DNA from: Ignavibacteriota bacterium
Lineage (GTDB): Bacteria > Bacteroidota > Ignavibacteria > SZUA-365
Assembly (NCBI GenBank): GCA_016218045.1
Contig: JACRFB010000018.1
Span: forward strand, 1-64,000
DNA length: 64,000 nt
Reading direction: 5' to 3'
Shown: positions 7,982-17,042 of the stretch, one piece after another
Layout of the letters: every line of letters begins with the position of its first letter
Numbering within the stretch: the first letter of the stretch is position 1
The notes under the pieces: model-generated
Databases searched by the model: none
The model's input: only the letters and a program-made list of their open reading frames with translations
What the model was told of the DNA's origin: nothing
Made by a program: the position numbers and the translations under genes

Positions 7982-8347
7982 ATGCTGATGGGCCCCAAGC
8001 TACGGGATCTAGACCATGAACGCTTCAGCGTGCTGCAGCACGACAACCGAGGCTTCGTGATCGAAGAAGTACTTGTGTCCACGGGTACAGCAAACGCGAG
8101 TCTAGCGCATCCGAGGGAAGTTTTCAAGGACGCCGTAAGGATGAGCGCCTGTTCAGTCATTCTCCTCCATAATCACCCAAGTGGCGTTCGAGCACCATCG
8201 AAGGAGGACGGAGCCATTACAAAGCAGCTTCTGGAGGCTGGAAAGATACTGGACATCCCTGTTCGCGATCACATCATTATCTGCAGAAGTGGGTCTGGGT
8301 CCTTAGCTCGGAAAATATTTTACTTTGAAGTGACTGACGTGTCTTGA
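7982..8347 (+). pseudogene. radC: RadC-like JAB domain protein, N-terminally truncated
   Basis: A 121-residue stretch that matches only the C-terminal JAB/MPN part of RadC. The metalloprotease-like motif H63-N-H65-P-S-G with S73 and D76, the GTANASLAHPREVFK block and a late DHIIIC strand are intact. Normal RadC proteins have an N-terminal UPF0758 helical region of about 100 residues. Here an in-frame TAG lies at 7976-7978, two codons before the first ATG, and no RadC-like N-terminus is visible upstream. There is no good ribosome site. RadC-like JAB proteins are frequent on mobile elements, and this one lies directly after a tRNA gene, so it may be a remnant of an insertion. A stand-alone JAB domain protein is possible. 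Confidence 0.7.
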
Positions 8348-8516
8348 TAAATTTAGAATCGGTTTGTTGGTTAGCTCTTGGAATATCATTGCCCTTGCCA
8401 AGGCCAGAATAGCTCCTCCAGGATGAATAATACAACGTAGAAGTGAATATAAGCACGTAACTCGCGTCATTCCACGATAAACGCATGGCATCTGTAACAC
8501 GGGAAAACAGAGCACT

Positions 8517-9536
8517 ATGAAAATTTCGCGATTTATCACGATGCTGCTAATTCTTGCACCATTGATGCAGGTACTCTCTCAAGGGAGCCTTCCATGCGGA
8601 AGGTACCAGAGGTCGTGTTCGCAAACTGCCCCGCCAATACAACTGGACATGAACCCGGAAACGAAAACGACGTATCTGGTTCTTGATTCTCTGTATAAAA
8701 TTAACGACTACGAAGAAGAAGTCTATGAAATAATAAGGCGGCGTGTTAAAAATATGAGCATTGACTCGCTGGGTGTCATTATTAAGCACATTCATTACGC
8801 CACTCAGTACGATCCATTCTTATTTGCAGAATACGTAAATCATGGCAGGCATATCAGCGCGAATTATAAACAGTATATGCCTAGTATCATCGGTGTGACA
8901 AAGGCGGAAATCTCGAATAGAAGCGACATCAACAAATGTGCAGCTATGCTGGCGATCTCAGATGGAGTCTTTTTCATAGAAATAACTGGTTTTTCGATTG
9001 ATAGCTCCGAGAGATTGGCTGGCTATGGGTCAACTGTTGGGCAGGATTATTACTGTTTTACCGGCAGAGTTATGCATATTTTTAAGGGAGCTCAATTTGC
9101 GAACTCAGCAATCGACCCTGAGACAGGAGCTCAGTATCAAGAGATTAGATTTAAAACGAGGCAAGACATAAAACTAATAAATAATCATACGCTTGAAGAT
9201 GCTATTAATCGGGATATTATCGGTGAGTTTGATTCCTCTGGCGTTCGTATTTCGAGTAATCCATACTACATTTCAACGTATGGTGAAACTTACACCTTTT
9301 CAATCGGAATGAGAATAATATTATTCGCTTCAATATTAAACACGGACAAAACAGCGAATTATGTTTATTATCATTTACATCCCAATAACTATCTGCACGA
9401 TGGCGGTGGGATACTTGTAGTTGATGAAGATGTTGTCAATGATAAATATCATTTGCTGAACTCTGTCCAATACATAAATATCGAGGATGCAATCGATATG
9501 ATAGAACAGGCTAAAGTTGCAATTACTCAATATTGA
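8517..9536 (+). CDS. Unknown secreted protein, AT-rich
   Basis: A 339-residue protein I do not recognise. A signal peptide is clear (MKISRFITMLLILAPLMQVLSQG). The mature N-terminus has cysteines C27 and C34; the middle has ITGFSIDSSERL and a YYCFTGRVMHIFKG stretch. The C-terminal half looks like mixed alpha/beta. Codon use and base composition are strikingly AT-rich compared with the genes on both sides, which suggests acquisition by transfer. It sits with another AT-rich secreted unknown (9773) between tRNA-Ser/RadC and the SBBP protein. I see no T9SS end domain. Confidence 0.75.
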   Translation: MKISRFITMLLILAPLMQVLSQGSLPCGRYQRSCSQTAPPIQLDMNPETKTTYLVLDSLYKINDYEEEVYEIIRRRVKNMSIDSLGVIIKHIHYATQYDPFLFAEYVNHGRHISANYKQYMPSIIGVTKAEISNRSDINKCAAMLAISDGVFFIEITGFSIDSSERLAGYGSTVGQDYYCFTGRVMHIFKGAQFANSAIDPETGAQYQEIRFKTRQDIKLINNHTLEDAINRDIIGEFDSSGVRISSNPYYISTYGETYTFSIGMRIILFASILNTDKTANYVYYHLHPNNYLHDGGGILVVDEDVVNDKYHLLNSVQYINIEDAIDMIEQAKVAITQY

Positions 9537-9772
9537 GAAATAGGTGAATAATATACGGCGAACATTAATTGTACTAGATGTGATTAGACGTGACAGAAGG
9601 TGGGTTGGTCGGTCTGATCGAAGTCTTATACGATGTTGGTAATGTTACGAGGAGTTTCTCCTGTGCCGAGAGTCTGATAACGAACCGTACAGCGGACGAC
9701 ATTTTGATAAAATGTTAGAGTTCTTTGATAACCTAAGTTCCTATCGTTATTATTAACAATGCGGAGTCTAAA

Positions 9773-10630
9773 ATGTATCTGGTTGGCGCACGCATGATGA
9801 TTTTAGTTATTGCTGCAGCTATTGGTCTTTGTCCGTTGAATGGTTTATCCCAAGTGTTATTCTCCATCACGCCACTTCAGGACGAATTTGTTTACCCAAA
9901 TCCTGTCTGGGTGAAACTCCGTGTCGTAAACACGTCAGATTCAACGATTTATTTGCACAATATATCAACTCTTAAGTTCCCTTTATTTGAGGTATATCAT
10001 AATGGTATAATCCTGCCTAGTCGTCAGGTGCATATTAACGAACTTCCGAGGCATCTGCTTCCGGGTAGGGTTGATTCAGCATACATTTCTTTAGATACGT
10101 ATGGTTCTGATATGCTATCTTATCGCTATAAAATACTGGATACGGGCAATTACATTATTCGTGCTGGTCTGACTTATGCCGTAGGAAACGGTAAGTCTAC
10201 CCAAAATAATAAGACGCAGGCAGCATTTCGCATTGTAGAAGTGAATCGCCCCATGGCAGGAATCTTAATCGATTCTTTAAGAGCGATGGTAGGTGCTTTA
10301 GACATTGATGTCGTGCGTCGTCTTCTGCATTTATACGAAAACGAAGAGTATGGAATATTTCGAAGTCGAATTACCACGATTCTCGTTAATAAAATGAGAT
10401 ATTCCTCTAAAGATCCATCTCTACTAGAATCTACGGCACGAGTGATTGCACGGAACGGAATTGGGGACCCTACGTGCTTAGAGATAATTCGTAATGCAGT
10501 ATGGACTCTTACAATAAATTTACCTGAAGAGGTTCGTCTAGGAGAAAGTCGCCGCCTTATTACCAGCATTGTTGATGAATCTCATGACACTCTAATTAAA
10601 ACCATTATTACGAGTAAAAACGGGCGCTAG
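9773..10630 (+). CDS. Unknown secreted protein, AT-rich
   Basis: A 285-residue exported protein without a recognised family. The signal peptide runs to about residue 26 (ILVIAAAIGLCPLNGLSQ). The first half reads like an Ig-type beta sandwich (VNTSDSTIYLHN followed by LPRHLLPGRVDSAYISL). The second half is helical and looks like a short alpha-repeat (LRAMVGALDIDVVRRLLHLY, then TTILVNKMRYSS). GGAG about nine bases upstream supports the start, although ATGs at 9794 and 9797 are alternatives. It is AT-rich like its neighbour at 8517 and unlike the rest of the window. The 9537-9772 gap shows no gene. Confidence 0.7.
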   Translation: MYLVGARMMILVIAAAIGLCPLNGLSQVLFSITPLQDEFVYPNPVWVKLRVVNTSDSTIYLHNISTLKFPLFEVYHNGIILPSRQVHINELPRHLLPGRVDSAYISLDTYGSDMLSYRYKILDTGNYIIRAGLTYAVGNGKSTQNNKTQAAFRIVEVNRPMAGILIDSLRAMVGALDIDVVRRLLHLYENEEYGIFRSRITTILVNKMRYSSKDPSLLESTARVIARNGIGDPTCLEIIRNAVWTLTINLPEEVRLGESRRLITSIVDESHDTLIKTIITSKNGR

Positions 10631-10769
10631 GGCCCAATTATTTACCGGTTACCTTCCACGTTATAACGATATCAATACGAAGCAAAGATGATAATAATCT
10701 AATGTTCGGACCCCCACCCCCACATTCCTCATGGGGCATTACACGGAATTCGGACCGCATCATCGTGTT

Positions 10770-10798
10770 TTGACTCTCGCCGCGGTCTTGCGTAGGTT
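10770..10798 (+). promoter_or_regulatory. Promoter candidate (TTGACT-N17-TAGGTT)
   Basis: TTGACT 10770-10775, 17-base spacer, TAGGTT 10793-10798. It implies transcription from about 10805. This makes the GTG at 10805 an unlikely start and supports the ATG at 10874 with a 70-base leader. Confidence 0.6.
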
Positions 10799-10873
10799 TC
10801 GGAGGTGGAATCGCAGGTGCGGAGAAGAAATGCCGAGTCGGCAAAGGGTAGACGCAGCACGAGAAGAGATCCG

Positions 10874-13378
10874 ATGACGGAACCGAGACATAGACGGAAA
10901 TTTGTCTTCCTGGTCGTTTGTATTGCCGCGGGGCTGGCAACGGGCTGGTTCATGCTGGGGATAGACCCGGAGCGTGAGCATCCGGTACGCAATGTGTCGC
11001 TGAGAGACGACCGTCTTCAGGCCATGACCCGCGGCACTCCTGCGACCGGCTTTGAGGCCATCCGAAGCGACGGGGAGGAGTATTTTCGAGCACGCTCTGG
11101 TACGTGGTGTGTGGAGTTTCGTGCGCAGGCGATCGTGTTTTACTCCCTACAGCCCAGTACGGGAACAGCGGCGTCGTACGATCCGCCCACGAGAGATATC
11201 CTGCATCGCAACGAAGTGAAAGGGGGCGGGAGGCTTACCCGTACGCGCGCGAGCTATGAAGTGCGGTACCCTGGCGCAAACACATCCGTTAAACCACAGG
11301 GTGGGGGCTCTGTCTCGCGAAAAACCTCGTATTTTGTTGGCGCGAGGGAAGACGGTTGGAGGCGGAATGTCCCATCCTACGATACTCTTCTGTATCGGAA
11401 TCTGTATGAAGGGATTGATCTGGTGTTCTATTACACAGGCGGCACGTTGAAGAGCGAGTATCGGATCCAGCCAGGAGCTGACTACAGCAAGATCCAGATT
11501 CAGTACTCCGGCCAGGATTCACTTCAAATACAGCAAAACGGGGATCTCGTTGTCACGGCTAGTGGTCGGGAATTCGTGGAAGAACGCCCGATTGCCTGGC
11601 AAATCATTGATTCCAGGAGGGTCGAGAGAAAGGTCGAATACGAACTTGCCTCACGAACAGAATGTCGTTTTAAGGTACATGATTACCTCGACGGCTCCCC
11701 ATTGATAATTGATCCAGTGTTCAGTAGTCTGTTTGGTGGAGATCAAACTGATGGGATTGTCGACATAGATAGCATCGGACCCGGTGCTTATGCAATGGCT
11801 GCTATGACAGAGTCTACTAATCTATTCTCAAGCGATAGCTCATATAATAACATTTATTCCGGCAGTATTGATCTACATATCTCAACATTTAAGCTTGATA
11901 CGTCATTTATCACGCTTTTTTCCACGTACTATGGCGGCAGCAAAGATGAACATGTAGCTTTTCTTAAAAGAAAAGGCGATCGATATTATGTTGTTGGATC
12001 AACAAATTCAAGCAATCTTCCGGTTACAAATGATGCGTATCAAAAGCAATATAGAGGAGGGTACGATATATTTATCGCGATTTTCAATTTGGAATGTACG
12101 GAACTGTTGTACAGCACATACCTGGGTGGCGCTGGTGACGATTTCTGCGAAGATGCCTGTCTGAATGACAACGGTAATATCTATATTACCGGATGGACCG
12201 ACTCCTTCGGCTATCCGAGGACGCCAAATGCGTCACAAAGGCAGTATGGTGGCGGACTCGACGATGCATTCCTGACGGTCATGTCGCCGGATGGCAAGCG
12301 GCTCATATACAGCACATTTCTGGGTGCGTCTGACGCGGATGAGGCGCGGAGTGTGGCTGTGGACGAGCGCGGGCGAATCGCTGTATGCGGTGTAACGCTT
12401 TCAGCGGATTTTCTGACTACGGGAAATGCGATTCAGTCTGTCATGCGAGGGGTTGAATGTGGATTCATGACCGTGTACGATACTTCTGATTATCGACCGG
12501 TCTATTCCTCTTTCTTCGGTGGATGGCCGAACGGCATCATGAAAGAAGTTGCATCCACCGGTGATGGCGGATTTATTTTCGTCGGTGAAACAACATCAAC
12601 GGATCTCCCTGTTACACCCGGTGTTTTCCAGCCAGTAAAGGCAGGCACGAGCGCAACAGATCCATGGGATATGTTCCTGCTTCGTGTGGATTCCAACTAC
12701 CAGAAGGTATGGTGCTCGTATCTCGGTGGGAGCAGTCTTGAGCAGGTTGAAGGTATGGAATATAATTACAATACCATTATTCTTACGGCATATACCTATT
12801 CCGGGGATTATCCTGCTGAAGGAGCATTAAGAACACAGATAAGTGACGTCGACGCCACTCTCACAATTATTGCCGGTAATGGACAATATCTAATATTTAG
12901 TACTTTGTGGGGTGGTGATAAAGGCGACTATCCTAATGTATGTCGAATATTTGACCGAAAGGTGCATGTAGGCGGATTCACTATGTCAACTGACATGCCT
13001 TTGACACATAATGCGTTTCAATGGGTGCGATCTGGTGAAACAGATGGCTGGTTCACGATATTCGATTTGGATGAACTTATCGTTGGTGTGCAGCAGATAT
13101 CATCCGATGCACCTTCCGAAGTTCATATTCTTGGAAATTATCCCAATCCGTTCGATGCAGGAGGCACATCGATACGCTATTTTCTGAAAACCGCACACGC
13201 TGTGCAGATAGATGTCTTTGATGCCCAGGGCCGGACGATTTTCTCACAAATCGTCCAGAACACACAGCAGGGAGCAAACACCTTCCATTATGACAGCCGG
13301 AAAGTGGAGAGCGGCGTGTACTACGTACGTATTTCAGCAGGAAACCATGTCGCGACCAGGAAAATGATACACCTGTGA
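10874..13378 (+). CDS. SBBP-repeat surface protein with T9SS sorting domain
   Basis: An 834-residue secreted protein. An N-terminal hydrophobic segment (KFVFLVVCIAAGLATGWFML) is followed by a DUF7948-like domain (EGIDLVFYYTGGTLKSEY, RIQPGADYSKIQIQYSG). Next come several SBBP-type beta repeats, each centred on STYLGGxxxDE-like strands (FSTYYGGSKDEHV, YSTYLGGAGDDFC, YSTFLGASDADEA, YSSFFGGW, CSYLGGSSLEQV). The last 85 residues are a T9SS type A sorting domain (NYPNPFDAGGTSIRYFL ... ESGVYYVRISAG). The start was taken at 10874, after GAAGAGA and with a fitting promoter; the frame is open from a GTG at 10805. Role on the cell surface or in the medium is unknown. It is the first gene after the AT-rich segment. 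Confidence 0.85.
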   Translation: MTEPRHRRKFVFLVVCIAAGLATGWFMLGIDPEREHPVRNVSLRDDRLQAMTRGTPATGFEAIRSDGEEYFRARSGTWCVEFRAQAIVFYSLQPSTGTAASYDPPTRDILHRNEVKGGGRLTRTRASYEVRYPGANTSVKPQGGGSVSRKTSYFVGAREDGWRRNVPSYDTLLYRNLYEGIDLVFYYTGGTLKSEYRIQPGADYSKIQIQYSGQDSLQIQQNGDLVVTASGREFVEERPIAWQIIDSRRVERKVEYELASRTECRFKVHDYLDGSPLIIDPVFSSLFGGDQTDGIVDIDSIGPGAYAMAAMTESTNLFSSDSSYNNIYSGSIDLHISTFKLDTSFITLFSTYYGGSKDEHVAFLKRKGDRYYVVGSTNSSNLPVTNDAYQKQYRGGYDIFIAIFNLECTELLYSTYLGGAGDDFCEDACLNDNGNIYITGWTDSFGYPRTPNASQRQYGGGLDDAFLTVMSPDGKRLIYSTFLGASDADEARSVAVDERGRIAVCGVTLSADFLTTGNAIQSVMRGVECGFMTVYDTSDYRPVYSSFFGGWPNGIMKEVASTGDGGFIFVGETTSTDLPVTPGVFQPVKAGTSATDPWDMFLLRVDSNYQKVWCSYLGGSSLEQVEGMEYNYNTIILTAYTYSGDYPAEGALRTQISDVDATLTIIAGNGQYLIFSTLWGGDKGDYPNVCRIFDRKVHVGGFTMSTDMPLTHNAFQWVRSGETDGWFTIFDLDELIVGVQQISSDAPSEVHILGNYPNPFDAGGTSIRYFLKTAHAVQIDVFDAQGRTIFSQIVQNTQQGANTFHYDSRKVESGVYYVRISAGNHVATRKMIHL

Positions 13379-13441
13379 GCTTTATGGTATATTCAGCAAG
13401 CTGCCTAAAGAATATGTATCATTACAGCAGTATTTCCGCTG

Positions 13442-13978
13442 TCACGCGCGCCCGATGAACTTCTCCTGAAGTTTTTTCATTTCCTTCAAATATTCAATTT
13501 CCAAGGCGAGACCTTTTAATTGTCTCTCCTTTTCCGAAATCATTTCTTTTGTGACAAGGGGAGTGCTGCCGAATATCGCAGGAAGTTTGGGAGAGGTGGT
13601 CTTGCGCACGGGTTTTGTTTTACCGGAAGAAATATTCTTTGAGGAAACGGTTGATCCGGCTTTGCGGCCCCGGCGTGTCTCTTCGAAGACAACGGCCCCG
13701 GCCTGTACCGCGTCGTGGAGTTTTTTCAACTTTTCGAACATCTCAACGGTAATTTTGCTGAGTTTCCGGTTTTTCAAATCGCCGATGGAAACCGGATTGA
13801 TATTCGCCTTTTTCCCGATTTTCGCCGCATTTGCATGCGGTTGTTCCAGCAGCTCATCAAACATGGAATACGCTGCCGCGAGATTTGGGAGGGTAAGCGG
13901 ACCATCAGGGACTGATTCTGCGCCGCCAAGTGCTTCCTGCTGCAATTTCGCAATTACCGACTGCGTGTTCTTTGCCAT
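13442..13978 (-). CDS. Unknown basic coiled-coil protein
   Basis: A 178-residue cytoplasmic protein I do not recognise. Residues 20-90 are helical, with a segment resembling a small DNA-binding fold (ANINPVSIGDLKNRKLSKIT, then VEMFEKLKKLHDAVQ). The middle is a basic, serine-rich linker (RRGRKAGSTVSSKNISSGK). The last 50 residues form a charged coiled coil (EKERQLKGLALEIEYLKEMK) ending KFIGRA. The frame is open to a GTG at 14032, but GAGGAA lies six bases before the ATG at 13978, which I chose. It is convergent with the SBBP gene, and its 5' side faces a repeat tract. A regulator is possible but unproven. Confidence 0.6.
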   Translation of the reverse strand: MAKNTQSVIAKLQQEALGGAESVPDGPLTLPNLAAAYSMFDELLEQPHANAAKIGKKANINPVSIGDLKNRKLSKITVEMFEKLKKLHDAVQAGAVVFEETRRGRKAGSTVSSKNISSGKTKPVRKTTSPKLPAIFGSTPLVTKEMISEKERQLKGLALEIEYLKEMKKLQEKFIGRA

Positions 13979-14067
13979 TTCGGGTTCCTCGAACAGTGTG
14001 AGCTGCACATTCATCAAACGAAATAAACACACGGAGGCGGAAAAAACAATTACGGTGGGCGTATTAG

Positions 14068-14345
14068 CGTAAAGGGGTAAAGGGGTAAAGGGGAAAGGGG
14101 AAAGGGGTAAAGGGGTAAAAGGGTAAAAGGGTAAAAGGGTGAAGGGGTAAAGGGGGGTAAAGAGGTGAAGGGGTAAAGTAAAAGGCGCCTCCGTCTACCG
14201 ACGTTCCACTTTGCTACCTTGCTACCTGGTACGTGGCTACCTGGTACGTGGCTACCTGGTACGTGTTTACTTGTGACGTGTTTACTTGTCACGTGGCTAC
14301 GAAACACACTCGCAAACAATCCCGCGGTCCAGCGCCAGCACCACT
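14068..14345. repeat. GGGGTAAA tract joined to family-B repeat (right part)
   Basis: 14070-14180 iterates GGGGTAAA and GGGGAAA with GGGG runs, an excellent G-quadruplex pattern. It then passes into GCGCCTCCGTCTACCGACG, TTCCACTTTGCTACCTTGC, a threefold GGCTACCTGGTACGT tandem and ACTTGTCACGTGGCTACG, followed by ACACACTC, CCCGCGG and CCAGCGCC. The part from about 14178 onward has a close relative at 29278-29400. The whole gap 13979-14836 contains no gene I can support; 14593-14836 shows nothing recognisable. Confidence 0.85.
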
Positions 14346-14387
14346 GTCCTAAGCAAATCCCACACCGTTCCGGGAGAGGGTGACTGA

Positions 14388-14460
14388 ATGGTTATATTCG
14401 GTGTTGCGTCGACCTAGATCGTGGAAGTCCACAGGGAAGTGGAAAGTAGAAAAGTGGCAA
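14388..14460. repeat. Family-B repeat, left part (displaced)
   Basis: TTCGGTGTTGCGTCGACCTAG ... GGAAGTCCACAGGGAAGTGG ... AAAGTGGCAAAG matches 29176-29245 closely. At 29 kb this block stands before the CTACCTTGCTAC block; here it stands after it, so the order of the two halves is reversed. Confidence 0.75.
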
Positions 14461-14497
14461 AGAAATGCGGGCAAGTGAGACGACATGGTGTCTCGCT

Positions 14498-14592
14498 GAG
14501 CCCCGGAGGGGCGGCATTCCCCAAGCCACGTCGTGAGGTGTGGGATTCGCGCGCAACAACGGAATCACCCGAGCCCCGGAGGGGCGGCATTC
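14498..14592. repeat. Two direct copies of a 22-base palindrome-containing repeat
   Basis: The 22 bases from 14498 to 14519 recur exactly at 14571-14592, 73 bases apart. Each contains GCCCCGGAGGGGC, a tight stem-loop, followed by GGCATTC. No gene is associated. I have a memory of similar CCCCGGAGGGGCGGCAT elements in other bacterial genomes but cannot confirm it here. Confidence 0.8.
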
Positions 14593-14836
14593 AGAAGTTG
14601 GGTCCTGGAATATCGGTCCTTCGGGGCGCATGTATCCTCACCGATGCACGATCAGAAGGCCTGATTGCGAGATGTTGCTCGTGCTCAAACGGTAGAGGTA
14701 GAATCCTGAAGAGGTACCCGCGCGCAGGGAAGCGGCATCGAATTGCAAGCATCGTGATCTTCGGATCGGCGATTGGGTATCTGCTCTCCCGGAAGAAGAC
14801 GGATGAATAACGGCAGGACAGCGCTCTGCTAATTAT

Positions 14837-15367
14837 TTAATTCCCGTTTTTGGTTGCCCCGAAATTCGTGACTTTTCCGAGGATGCTGCTTCGTTCAATC
14901 GGGCCCAAAATCCTGGAGTCGATCGCTTCTTCTGTGTTGTCACCGAGAAGATAATAGGCAGTAGCGCTCAGTTTGATCTCTTTGCCGCCCGTTGCACCAG
15001 GGGAGTATTTTAGCCCTGTGGGGAGTACGAGCGCCTTTCCGTTTATCATCACGCCGTGCCCGGAGATCGCCATGGATTCTCCGGGGAGTCCGATGATGCG
15101 GCAGACCCAAACACCGAGATCGCTGTCAGGCGGCTGGAAGGCGACAATATCGAAACGACGCGGCTCATTGGATTGATAGGCAGAAAACAGAATGTTGAAC
15201 CGGCTTCCATTCGGGATTGTCGGTTCCATTGACGAGGACTGCAGTGTGTAGTCGCGGTCAGCGCAGGCATTAAATGCCGAGGTGAGAATCAATAAATACA
15301 GTGCGATTTTCAAGACTGTCCTCCACCACTTGTATTCGATCACCTCGAAAATACGTGATTCCAGCAT
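14837..15367 (-). CDS. Signal peptidase I-like (S26) protein lacking the catalytic lysine
   Basis: A 176-residue membrane-anchored homologue of signal peptidase I. Transmembrane segment at about 18-33 (VLKIALYLLILTSAFN); box B SSSMEPTIPNGS with the nucleophile position Ser46; box D VCRIIGLPGES; box E LLGDNTEEAIDSRILG. In active bacterial enzymes box D has lysine immediately before the R of (K)RxxGxPG. Here the codon is TGC, giving Cys89, so the general base is missing. Start codon is uncertain: the frame is open to 15460, where it would overlap the start of the divergent Tat-DUF362 gene; ATGs at 15421 and 15367 are the candidates. It may be inactive, use another base, or bind signal peptides. 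Confidence 0.75.
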   Translation of the reverse strand: MLESRIFEVIEYKWWRTVLKIALYLLILTSAFNACADRDYTLQSSSMEPTIPNGSRFNILFSAYQSNEPRRFDIVAFQPPDSDLGVWVCRIIGLPGESMAISGHGVMINGKALVLPTGLKYSPGATGGKEIKLSATAYYLLGDNTEEAIDSRILGPIERSSILGKVTNFGATKNGN

Positions 15368-15458
15368 GTGTTCAATATTTGCGGCACACGAGCGATTCGA
15401 TGGGGATGTTGTTTCGCACATCCGGAACAGAGTACCTTTGCGCAACGAACCGGTCGCC

Positions 15459-17042
15459 ATGAGTCACCCTTCCTGGTCCCGCCGAAATTTTCTCTGCACA
15501 GCAGGTATCGCGGCGCTCGCGGCTGCCGCACCGCGGGTATTGCCTGCCTCGCGTATGTTCACACCGCATCCCGCGGCGTATAAGTACCCCAATCCGGGGA
15601 GGATTGTGATCGTGCATCATCCGAACGCCGTGATCGGCGCGAACAATGCCGATTACAGCGTTGTGCAACAGATGTTCGATCAGGCCGTGATGCAGTTCAC
15701 CGGCATCACCTCTTCGCCTGCCGCCGCTCTCGCGTCCCTCTTCCCGGGTTTGACTACGTCGAAGAAAATCGCGATCAAACCGAACATCTACAATGCGAGC
15801 GTTCCTGCGCGCAAGGAACTCGCGAAAGCCCTAGTTACGCGGCTCGTACAGATGCTCGGAGGATTTCCCGCCGCGAATATCAGCTTCTACGAACGGCACA
15901 GCTTCGCCGCACCGGGGTACACGGCGGCATACTTTGGGCAGGCGGTGAATTGTGTCACGGACACGGCCTTTCCCGATCTGGGGTATACGATTCACTGCGA
16001 CGGACAGGACAGGCCGTACAGCAGGACGCTGCATGATGCGGACTATCTGATCAATATGCCCGTGCTCAAATCGTGCGCCTGCGGCGTGAATTTTCCCGTG
16101 ACGCTCGCCTTCAAGAATCACATGGGGACAGTCAATCCTGCTGGTCCGCTCGGCATACACGTGAACAAAACCGCCGTGCTCGATATCATGGCAGATCCGG
16201 TTCTGACAACAAAACAATGTCTCGTACTCACGGACTGTCTCTTTGCGATGTACAGCGGCGGACCGAGCGGTCTCCCGCAGGCAACGCCGCAGAAGATCAT
16301 GCTATCGCAGGATCCCGTGACGAGTGATTATCAGGGACTGCAATTGATCAACACACTGCGGGTGGCGAACGGCTATGCTCCGGTTTCCGTGCCATACATC
16401 GCGGAAGCCGCCGCCGCACCGTATGAGATCGGGATCGCCGATCCCGGCTTGATGAACGTCATCACCGTGAATCTGCCGGTCGAGCTGTTGTCGTTCACTG
16501 CCTGCGTGCGCGACGGCTTTGTGCTTCTGGAATGGACCACGGCGCATGAGACGAATAATCTCGGCTTCGAGATACAGCGGCGCGCGGCGGACAGTGAGGA
16601 CTGGCACAGCATCGGCGTCGTGGACGGACGTGGCACGACCAGCACCACGACGACCTACCATTTTACGGACGGGCCGCTGCCCGAGGTCCGCGAGGTGCTG
16701 CAGTATCGACTGAAGCAGATCGACTTCGATGGAACACACAGTTACTCCCACGTCGTGACTGTGCACAGGGAGCAGTCCGTTGCGTATCGTCTCGAACAGA
16801 ATCACCCCAATCCTTTCGGCACCGACACGGAAATCGTCGTCCACTGCAACGAGATGATGCATCTGCGCGTCGAAGTCTCTGACGCGTCTGGAAGGATCGT
16901 CGCGATACTCCGCGATGTCATCACCGACGCGGGTGATACACGCCTGCGCTGGGACGCCTCACGTTTCGCTTGCGGAATCTACACCTGCCGTGCGACTGCC
17001 GGCGCCGCGGCGCAGGAGATTCGCATGACAGTGCTGCGATAG
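15459..17042 (+). CDS. Tat-exported DUF362 protein with T9SS sorting domain
   Basis: A 527-residue secreted protein. It starts with a twin-arginine signal (SRRNFLCTAGIAALAAAA, residues 7-24). It is followed by a DUF362-type domain of about 350 residues (KIAIKPNIYNA, YLINMPVLKSCACGVNFPVTLAFKNHMG) that in other proteins often goes with iron-sulfur or metal sites. Then comes a fibronectin-like strand region (LLEWTTAHETNNLGFEIQRR), and a T9SS type A end domain (YRLEQNHPNPFGTDTEIVVH ... CGIYTCRATAG). The frame is open from 15282; 15459 was chosen because the Tat motif follows at once. A Tat signal on a T9SS cargo implies folding, perhaps with a cofactor, before outer-membrane export. It is divergent from the S26 gene. 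Confidence 0.85.
   Translation: MSHPSWSRRNFLCTAGIAALAAAAPRVLPASRMFTPHPAAYKYPNPGRIVIVHHPNAVIGANNADYSVVQQMFDQAVMQFTGITSSPAAALASLFPGLTTSKKIAIKPNIYNASVPARKELAKALVTRLVQMLGGFPAANISFYERHSFAAPGYTAAYFGQAVNCVTDTAFPDLGYTIHCDGQDRPYSRTLHDADYLINMPVLKSCACGVNFPVTLAFKNHMGTVNPAGPLGIHVNKTAVLDIMADPVLTTKQCLVLTDCLFAMYSGGPSGLPQATPQKIMLSQDPVTSDYQGLQLINTLRVANGYAPVSVPYIAEAAAAPYEIGIADPGLMNVITVNLPVELLSFTACVRDGFVLLEWTTAHETNNLGFEIQRRAADSEDWHSIGVVDGRGTTSTTTTYHFTDGPLPEVREVLQYRLKQIDFDGTHSYSHVVTVHREQSVAYRLEQNHPNPFGTDTEIVVHCNEMMHLRVEVSDASGRIVAILRDVITDAGDTRLRWDASRFACGIYTCRATAGAAAQEIRMTVLR

Noticed and set aside
7715-13441. Integration site with a second copy of the tRNA 3' end
   Set aside because: I looked for a downstream direct repeat of the tRNA-Ser 3' end and did not see one, and there is no integrase; island status stays a hypothesis.
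14421-14810. 129-codon plus-strand frame
   Set aside because: It crosses two copies of the hairpin repeat, has no recognisable fold or start signal, and is better explained as non-coding.
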